A DNA stretch of 19,033 nt from Clostridium sp. (GTDB lineage: Bacteria > Bacillota > Clostridia > Clostridiales > Clostridiaceae): the NCBI GenBank assembly GCA_018372555.1, contig JAHAIU010000038.1:1-19033 (forward strand), read 5' to 3'. This document shows positions 13,801 through 19,033 of this stretch, one piece after another. How positions within the stretch are numbered: position 1 is the first letter of the stretch; each line of letters begins with the position of its first letter. The translations under genes were made by a program, and so were the position numbers. The notes beneath the pieces were generated by a model that was not told the origin of the DNA, did not search any database, and saw only the letters and a list, made by a program, of their open reading frames with translations.

Positions 13801-16431
13801 TTGAAATCATTAGAACTAAAAAAAGATATTCATTGGGTAGGAGCTCTTGACCCCAATTTAAGAATTTTTGATATTATTATGTACACACCTTATGGGACAA
13901 GCTATAACTCCTATGTAGTTAAGGGAAGTAATAAAACAGCTGTATTTGAAACAGTTAAAGTTGAATTCTTTGATCAATATATAGAAAGATTAAAAGATTT
14001 AGATGTAGATATAACGAAAATTGATTATATTGTTGTAGATCATACTGAACCAGATCATGCTGGATCAGTGGCTAAGTTGTTAGAAATTTCACCAACTGCT
14101 AAAGTTGTTGGTTCCGCTCCTGCAATTAAGTTTATGAAACAAATTGCAAATAGAGATTTTGAATCTATTACTGTTGGTGATGGAGATACCATTAGTTTAG
14201 GAAATAAAACTCTTGAATTTATATCTGCTCCATTCTTACACTGGCCAGATTCTATATACACATACATTCCAGAAGATGATGTTTTAATTACATGTGACTC
14301 ATTTGGCTCACACTATTCTTCTGAAGCTATTTTAAATAGTAATGTAGAAAGTAAAGAAAACTATATGGAAGCATTAAAATACTACTTTGATTGTATTTTT
14401 GGCCCATATAAAAGCTATGTATTAAAAGCAATTAAAAAGATTGAAAATTTAGACATTAATATGATTCTACCTGGTCATGGTCCAGTTTTAGTTGAAAATC
14501 CATGGGAAGTAGTTGAGTACTATAGAACTTGGAGTACTCCTCAAGAATCTTCTGCTGATGGTAAGAAGTTTGTTACAATCCCATACGTTTCAGCTTATGG
14601 CTATACAGAATCATTAGCTAAAGAAATAGCAAGAGGTATTGAAGCTGCTGGTAACATAGAAGTTAGATTATTCAACGTAATTCATCATGAAATCAGTGAT
14701 ATAGTTAATAGTATTGGTGAGTCTGAAGGTTTACTATGTGGTTCACCTACAATAGTTGGAGACCTATTAGAACCTATCCGTGATGTTTTATCTAAGCTTA
14801 ATCCTATAGTTCATGGTGGAAAGTTATGTGCTGCTTTTGGTTCTTACGGATGGAGTGGTGAAGCTATTCCTAGAATTGAAACAAGATTAAAGGAATTAAA
14901 TATGAAATCATATGGTCCAAGCTTAAAGATAAACTTTAAACCATCTGATAATGAGTTAAATGAAGCTTTTGAATATGGTTTAGGATTTGGTGAAGTTTTA
15001 CTAGGTACAAAAGATCCTATTAAGGAAGAATCTAAAACTGAAGTAGTTTCACCTTCTACTGGCGGTGGATTAAAACTATGGAAATGTGTGATTTGTGGAG
15101 AAATATTCGAATCTGAAGAAGTTCCTGAAATTTGTCCAGTATGTGGTGCTGGTAGTGATCAATTTATTGAAATTAAGAGAGAAGTTACTACTTACTCTAT
15201 AGATAAAGAAGAAACCTACGTAATTATAGGTAATGGTGCTGCTGGATTCTACGCTGCTAAAGCAATCAAAGAAAGAAATGCTAGTGCTATAATTAAATTA
15301 GTTTCTAATGAAGACACTCACTCTTATGTTAGAACTCAACTTTCAGATTTAATAACTGAAGAAATAACTGAATCATTCTATTTAGCTAGATCTAACTGGT
15401 ATAAAGAGAATAATATTATAGAAATATTAGATGCTAATGTTAATGCTATAGATAAGAAAACTAAGACTGTAAAATTAGACAATGGACATGGTATTCGTTA
15501 CGATAAGTTAATCTTAGCAAATGGAAGTTACAACTTTGTTCCACCTACTAAGGTACTTATAGATGGTTCAGAAACTGAAATTAACTCTTGGACTTATAAT
15601 AGTGTAAATGGAATCCATACTATAAAAAAATTATGTGATGTTAACGCATTAAAAGAAGATTTAAGTGATTCTAAAAATGTTGTAATTATCGGTGGAGGAT
15701 TACTTGGCTTAGAAGCTGCTTGGGAAGTTCAAAAACGTAATATAAATGTTACTGTTGTAGAATTAGCAGAAAGAATGCTTCCTCGTCAATTAGATAGTGA
15801 TGGATCTGCATTATTTGAAAGTCTTGTTAATAAGACTCCTGTTAAAGTTCTTTTAGGTGAAGCCGTTGATTGTATTAATGCTGATTCTAATAGTGTTAAA
15901 TCAGTAAAATTAAAGAGTGGTAAAGAAATTGAAGCTGATACTATACTCTTCTCAGTAGGGGTAAGATCTAACATCTTTATAGCTCAACCTATAGGAATCA
16001 ATTGTAATAGAGGTATTATTGTTGATGAATATATGAAGACAAACTCAAAAGATATCTTTGCTTGTGGTGATGTTGCTGAGTATGATGGAATTTATTATGG
16101 TAACTGGCCAGCTGCAATAGAAATGGGGAAAGTTGCTGGGGCTAATGCTACTGGAGATAAGATTAAATTTGAAAAATTCGTATCTTCAACAGTATTCCAA
16201 GCTATGAATACTCAAGTATTCTCTGCAGGTACAGTTAACTTTGATGATCCAGCCTTAGAAAAAGTAGGTTATGTTGATAGCTTAAATAATAAATATGCTA
16301 AATTATTCTTTAGTAATAATATTCTTGTTGGTGGTATATTAATTGGAGATATAAATTCTTCTGTTAAAATAGTTCAAGGCATTCAAAATAGAGAAAATAA
16401 AGCTACTGTTTTAGCTAAAGGAACTATATAA
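13801..16431 (+). CDS. Class F-type flavodiiron protein: diiron-flavodoxin-rubredoxin-NADH:rubredoxin reductase
   Basis: An 876-residue cytoplasmic enzyme expected to reduce O2 to water (or NO) with electrons from NADH. The domain order is: metallo-beta-lactamase-like diiron domain (1-250) with ligands His81-x-Glu83-x-Asp85-His86, His147, Asp166 and His226; flavodoxin (255-400) with FMN loop SAYGYTES; short rubredoxin (425-460) with CVIC and CPVC, Cys 429, 432, 445 and 448; then an NADH:rubredoxin reductase module (470-876) with FAD motif IIGNGAAGF, NAD motif IIGGGLLGLEAA and IFACGDVAEYDG. The rubredoxin has only 12 residues between its CxxC pairs. The same architecture in Clostridioides difficile is an NADH:oxygen oxidoreductase. 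I chose TTG 13801 (MKSLELKKDIHW), since GTG 13792 lies inside the ribosome site GGCAGGTG. Monocistronic, with a strong terminator. Confidence 0.95.
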   Translation: MKSLELKKDIHWVGALDPNLRIFDIIMYTPYGTSYNSYVVKGSNKTAVFETVKVEFFDQYIERLKDLDVDITKIDYIVVDHTEPDHAGSVAKLLEISPTAKVVGSAPAIKFMKQIANRDFESITVGDGDTISLGNKTLEFISAPFLHWPDSIYTYIPEDDVLITCDSFGSHYSSEAILNSNVESKENYMEALKYYFDCIFGPYKSYVLKAIKKIENLDINMILPGHGPVLVENPWEVVEYYRTWSTPQESSADGKKFVTIPYVSAYGYTESLAKEIARGIEAAGNIEVRLFNVIHHEISDIVNSIGESEGLLCGSPTIVGDLLEPIRDVLSKLNPIVHGGKLCAAFGSYGWSGEAIPRIETRLKELNMKSYGPSLKINFKPSDNELNEAFEYGLGFGEVLLGTKDPIKEESKTEVVSPSTGGGLKLWKCVICGEIFESEEVPEICPVCGAGSDQFIEIKREVTTYSIDKEETYVIIGNGAAGFYAAKAIKERNASAIIKLVSNEDTHSYVRTQLSDLITEEITESFYLARSNWYKENNIIEILDANVNAIDKKTKTVKLDNGHGIRYDKLILANGSYNFVPPTKVLIDGSETEINSWTYNSVNGIHTIKKLCDVNALKEDLSDSKNVVIIGGGLLGLEAAWEVQKRNINVTVVELAERMLPRQLDSDGSALFESLVNKTPVKVLLGEAVDCINADSNSVKSVKLKSGKEIEADTILFSVGVRSNIFIAQPIGINCNRGIIVDEYMKTNSKDIFACGDVAEYDGIYYGNWPAAIEMGKVAGANATGDKIKFEKFVSSTVFQAMNTQVFSAGTVNFDDPALEKVGYVDSLNNKYAKLFFSNNILVGGILIGDINSSVKIVQGIQNRENKATVLAKGTI

Positions 16432-16457
16432 AAGAGGCTGCATTGCAGTCTCTTTTT
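16431..16457 (+). terminator. Terminator of the flavodiiron protein gene
   Basis: AAAGAGGCTGC-ATT-GCAGTCTCTTT forms an 11-bp stem with one G-T pair, directly at the stop codon and followed by further T residues. Confidence 0.88.
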
Positions 16458-16538
16458 AATTAACAGTTTTAACTAGATTCTTATTTTCTATATTAGAATC
16501 TTTAAGCTTACTAATTACATTTATAAAATATAAAAATA

Positions 16539-16573
16539 AAAATGGACTGCCTTATATTTCGACAATCCATTTT
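16539..16573 (-). terminator. Terminator after the ssb-like gene
   Basis: On the minus strand, AAAATGGATTGTC pairs with GGCAGTCCATTTT (13 bp with two G-T pairs, 9-base loop), followed by TTTTTATTTTTATATTTT after the stem begins to run into T residues. It lies 30 bases after the gene's stop and faces the flavodiiron terminator. A separate 7-bp inverted repeat (AGATTCT/AGAATCT, 16475-16501) lies between the two terminators. Confidence 0.88.
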
Positions 16574-16602
16574 CACTATTTATTTTAATTTATATTTTAA
16601 GC

Positions 16603-16995
16603 TTAATTACTTGCTGTTTTATTTAAATCTTCTTTATTCAATTCTTCTTCATAAGAGCTTTCATCTCTTTCAGTTCTTCTACTTCCTACAAATTTAAAAT
16701 CTTCAGCTACTACTTCCGCGATATATTTTTTACTTCCATCCTTATCTTCATAGCTACCTGTTCTTAATCTTCCACTTAAGCTAATGAAGCTTCCTTTTCT
16801 CATATACTGGCATACTACTTCTGCCTTCCTTCCCCAAATGGTAACAGGTATTAAATCAGCCTTTCTCGTTCCATCTTGAGACTTAAAGTTTCTATCTACA
16901 GCAATAATAAATTTTGTAAAAACCTTATTGCTATCTTCAAGGCTTCTAAGTTCAGGGTCCCTTATTAATCTTCCTAATAATACAATTTTATTCAT
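16603..16995 (-). CDS. ssb: Single-stranded DNA-binding protein without acidic C-terminal tip
   Basis: A 130-residue protein with one complete OB-fold (about 1-105): MNKIVLLGRLIRDPELRSLE, FIIAVDRNF, DLIPVTIWGRKAEVVCQYMRKGSFISLSGRL and KYIAEVVAEDFKFVG. It coats single-stranded DNA as a tetramer during replication, repair or uptake. The tail (RRTERDESSYEEELNKEDLNKTASN) is short and lacks the terminal DDDIPF-type tip that recruits partner enzymes in the main replicative SSB, so this is probably a secondary SSB comparable in layout to B. subtilis SsbB. The rpsF-ssb-rpsR context of the main gene is absent. ATG 16995 has a perfect AGGAGGTG site. A TATAAT at 17026-17031 (minus) without a good -35 could give it its own promoter, 75 bases after the yihY-type gene. 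Confidence 0.93.
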   Translation of the reverse strand: MNKIVLLGRLIRDPELRSLEDSNKVFTKFIIAVDRNFKSQDGTRKADLIPVTIWGRKAEVVCQYMRKGSFISLSGRLRTGSYEDKDGSKKYIAEVVAEDFKFVGSRRTERDESSYEEELNKEDLNKTASN

Positions 16996-17070
16996 TACTT
17001 ACACCTCCTGAATATTTCTTCTTTGATTATATCCAGTTAGGTATTTTCTATTCACATTTAATAAAACTTA

Positions 17071-17910
17071 TTATTTTTTAACTCCTATCCTAAATACAGA
17101 ATTAATTTCTGCTCCTAATATAAGAATTATTGAGGTTATATATAACCATGTCATAAGAATAAATACTGCCCCTACACTTCCATATAACCTAGAGTAATTA
17201 GCTATATTGTTTATATAATATGAAAAGCCCAAAGAAACTATTATCCATCCTAAGGTACTTACTATTGCACCAGGATAAACTTCTCTCCATGGAACTTTCT
17301 TTGCTGGAGTATATCTATAAATAGAAGCAAAAATTAATACCATCATAAATACTACTATAAGATATCTACTTATATTCCATATACTCTTAATAACTTCCTT
17401 AAAAGGAACAATTTTAAGTAATTGCTCTCCTAGTATTTCTCCAAAAACTAGCATAGCCAAAGTAAGCATTATTACTAAAACTAATGCAAGGGTAAATACA
17501 ATTCCCACAATAGCTCTTTTTATGAAAGTTCTTTTTTCTTTTATATCATATGCTTTATTTAAACCTTTTATTACTGCTCTAAATCCAGAAGAAGCAGACC
17601 AAATCGTTAAAATTAAAGAAGCTCCTAATAATCCAGCATTTTGTGTTTCTATAACTTCAATAACTGTTGTTTCAATTAACCCATACACACTAGTTGGTAA
17701 AATAGTACTAAGACCACCTAAAATTTCAGCTGTATTAAGTTTGCTAAATCCCACCATGGTTAGTAGAAAAAGTAAAAATGGAAAAAATGATAGCATTAGA
17801 TAGTATGCAAGCTGTGCTCCTAAGGCAAAGATATCATCATTATTCACTTTTACTATAAAAAATACTATTTTATCTAGAAGAGACTTACTATTTATATTTT
17901 CATTATTCAT
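17071..17910 (-). CDS. YihY/virulence factor BrkB family membrane protein
   Basis: A 279-residue integral membrane protein of the YihY/BrkB family, once misannotated as ribonuclease BN. Six helices are visible at about 36-56, 94-112, 134-157, 182-200, 212-232 and 246-268. Family signatures are the LGAQLAYYLMLSFFPFLLFL block at 30-50, WSASSGFRAVIKGLNKAYD at 104-122, RYTPAKKVPWREVYPGA at 199-215 and the closing LYGSVGAVFILMTWLYITS. Substrate and role are not established; transport or membrane remodelling have been suggested. ATG 17910 has only a modest ribosome site (GGTGA). Upstream is an AT-rich region with a repeated TATAATAGAT (minus strand, 17976-17985 and 17989-17998) and no clear -35. 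Confidence 0.92.
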   Translation of the reverse strand: MNNENINSKSLLDKIVFFIVKVNNDDIFALGAQLAYYLMLSFFPFLLFLLTMVGFSKLNTAEILGGLSTILPTSVYGLIETTVIEVIETQNAGLLGASLILTIWSASSGFRAVIKGLNKAYDIKEKRTFIKRAIVGIVFTLALVLVIMLTLAMLVFGEILGEQLLKIVPFKEVIKSIWNISRYLIVVFMMVLIFASIYRYTPAKKVPWREVYPGAIVSTLGWIIVSLGFSYYINNIANYSRLYGSVGAVFILMTWLYITSIILILGAEINSVFRIGVKK

Positions 17911-18080
17911 TTAATCACCACATCTCTATTAATCCACATTAATTACTATTATTATAATCTATATCGTATTACTTTATCTATTATACTCATCTATTATATT
18001 CTTTTATTAATATTTAACAACTTATAACTCCATATTATTTTCATTACCCCTCATAACAATCTCTAATTATGCCAAAATTC

Positions 18081-18109
18081 TTTATATTCAATATCTATTA
18101 TAGTATAAT
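18081..18109 (+). promoter_or_regulatory. Promoter of the aldose epimerase gene
   Basis: TTTATA, 17 bases, TATAAT, about 38 bases before the start codon. The -10 is perfect and the -35 matches four of six. Confidence 0.55.
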
Positions 18110-18146
18110 TTTTAATAGGTCAGTATGTATGAAAGGAGTTTTTAAT

Positions 18147-19025
18147 ATGAAATATACTTTAAAAAATAAAAATGTACAAATTACTGCAAGTACATTTGGT
18201 GGAGAACTTAATAGTCTTTTAAGCAAAAAAAATAATTTAGAATTTTTATGGAATGGTGATGAGAAGTATTGGAAATACCATTCTCCTATCCTTTTCCCTA
18301 TTGTAGGTAAAGTTAAAGATGGAAGATACATAGCTGAAAATAAAGAATATGAACTTCCTCAGCATGGACTTGCACGAACTAAAGAATTTAAAATGATTGA
18401 GAAAGATGAAAATCATGTAGTTTTTGAATTATTATGGTCTGAAGAAACTTTAAAAGTATATCCATATAAATTTTCATTAAAGCTTTCTTATGAGCTTCTT
18501 GAAAATGGAGTAAAGGTTGGATATTCAGTTACGAACTTAGATGATAAAGATATTTATTTTTCAATAGGTGGTCACCCAGCCTTTATGTGTCCATTATTTG
18601 AAAATGAAAGTTTTGAAGATTACTACTTTGAATTAAATAAAAAAGAACATGCTAAAATAATGATTTTAGATTCTAACACAGGCTACTTCTCACGTACAGA
18701 ATCTGAATTTTTAAAAGATGAGAGTATTATCAACCTTAATTTAGAATTGTTTAAGAGCGATGCCATAGTATTTAAGAATTTAAAATCTAATCTGATTACT
18801 CTTAAATCTAATAAAAATGATAGAGAATTATCTATGGACTTTACAGGATTCCCATATTTAGCAATATGGACTAAACCTACAGGAGCACCTTTTGTATGTC
18901 TTGAACCTTGGTATGGCCATGCAGACTTTGCTGATTTCAAAGGCGATATTACAGAAAAAGCTGCTATAGAAAAATTATCTATAGGAACTGAATTTACAGC
19001 AAGCTACAACTTATATATTAAATAG
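18147..19025 (+). CDS. Aldose 1-epimerase (mutarotase) family protein, LacX-like
   Basis: A 292-residue cytoplasmic protein of the galactose mutarotase-like superfamily, which interconverts alpha and beta anomers of aldoses or sugar phosphates. Landmarks are SPILFPIVGKVKDGRY (46-61), the PQHGLAR motif with His73, SIGGHPAF with His143 and the catalytic-base region FVCLEPWYGHADF with Glu253. The pattern resembles the LacX/YphB subgroup more than classical GalM. The start is ATG 18147, 8 bases after AAAGGAG. An upstream in-frame ATG at 18129 contains that ribosome site, so it is not the start. The gene is complete, with stop TAG at 19023-19025, eight bases before the window edge. No sugar operon partner is visible, so the substrate is unknown. 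Confidence 0.93.
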   Translation: MKYTLKNKNVQITASTFGGELNSLLSKKNNLEFLWNGDEKYWKYHSPILFPIVGKVKDGRYIAENKEYELPQHGLARTKEFKMIEKDENHVVFELLWSEETLKVYPYKFSLKLSYELLENGVKVGYSVTNLDDKDIYFSIGGHPAFMCPLFENESFEDYYFELNKKEHAKIMILDSNTGYFSRTESEFLKDESIINLNLELFKSDAIVFKNLKSNLITLKSNKNDRELSMDFTGFPYLAIWTKPTGAPFVCLEPWYGHADFADFKGDITEKAAIEKLSIGTEFTASYNLYIK

Positions 19026-19033
19026 TTTTAAAT

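Noticed and set aside
16475..16501. AGATTCT/AGAATCT inverted repeat as a further terminator
   Set aside because: A 7-bp AT-rich stem with a 13-base loop and no T run on either strand; two good terminators already flank it.
17976..17998. Repeated TATAATAGAT upstream of the YihY-type gene as a regulatory site
   Set aside because: Short AT-only repeats are frequent in such spacers, no -35 fits and there is nothing else to support it.

Overview
The window is low-GC chromosomal DNA with strong GGAGG ribosome binding sites, TTGACA/TATAAT promoters and a gene set typical of a spore-forming anaerobe in Clostridium sensu stricto (cluster I): ftsEX beside a C-terminal processing protease, a PDZ membrane protein and uvrB; a split transketolase; a GerS-like protein; a multidomain NADH-dependent flavodiiron protein; and clostridial DUF6514 and YitT-family proteins. 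There are no tRNA or rRNA genes, phage genes, transposases or CRISPR arrays. Almost everything is on the minus strand; only the flavodiiron protein gene and the terminal aldose epimerase gene are on the plus strand.

Reading the minus strand from high to low coordinates: a YihY/BrkB membrane protein and a short single-stranded DNA-binding protein (17910-16603) end at a strong terminator that faces the terminator of the plus-strand flavodiiron gene (13801-16431). Then come a DUF6514 protein and acpS, followed by 490 bp without an intact gene. A GerS-like protein follows, then a MazEF (NdoAI/NdoA-type) toxin-antitoxin pair with its own promoter, a two-gene transketolase, and two tandem YitT-family membrane proteins. 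The last block is ftsE-ftsX-ctp-PDZ protein-uvrB, with uvrB running off the left edge.

Two blocks keep recognisable ancestral gene orders. The ftsE-ftsX-ctp-PDZ-uvrB block matches the Bacillus subtilis order ftsE-ftsX-ctpB-minJ-(csbA)-uvrB and links division and sporulation membrane functions to excision repair. The acpS-gerS-mazEF block resembles the common clostridial acpS-nnr-lipoprotein-alr-mazEF neighbourhood, but nnr and alr are missing. A short Nnr-like peptide frame directly behind acpS may be a remnant of nnr. The flavodiiron protein carries diiron, flavodoxin, short rubredoxin and NADH:rubredoxin reductase modules in one chain, so it should reduce oxygen (or NO) directly from NADH. 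Its promoter overlaps a weak PerR-like palindrome.

No clear novel multi-gene system is visible. The points most worth a second look are the eroded acpS-gerS-mazEF block, the antitoxin without a recognisable ribbon-helix-helix half, a structured GA-rich intergenic stretch (12234-12356), a nested palindrome upstream of the yitT promoter, a LexA-like site inside a terminator upstream of uvrB, and a MinJ-position PDZ protein.
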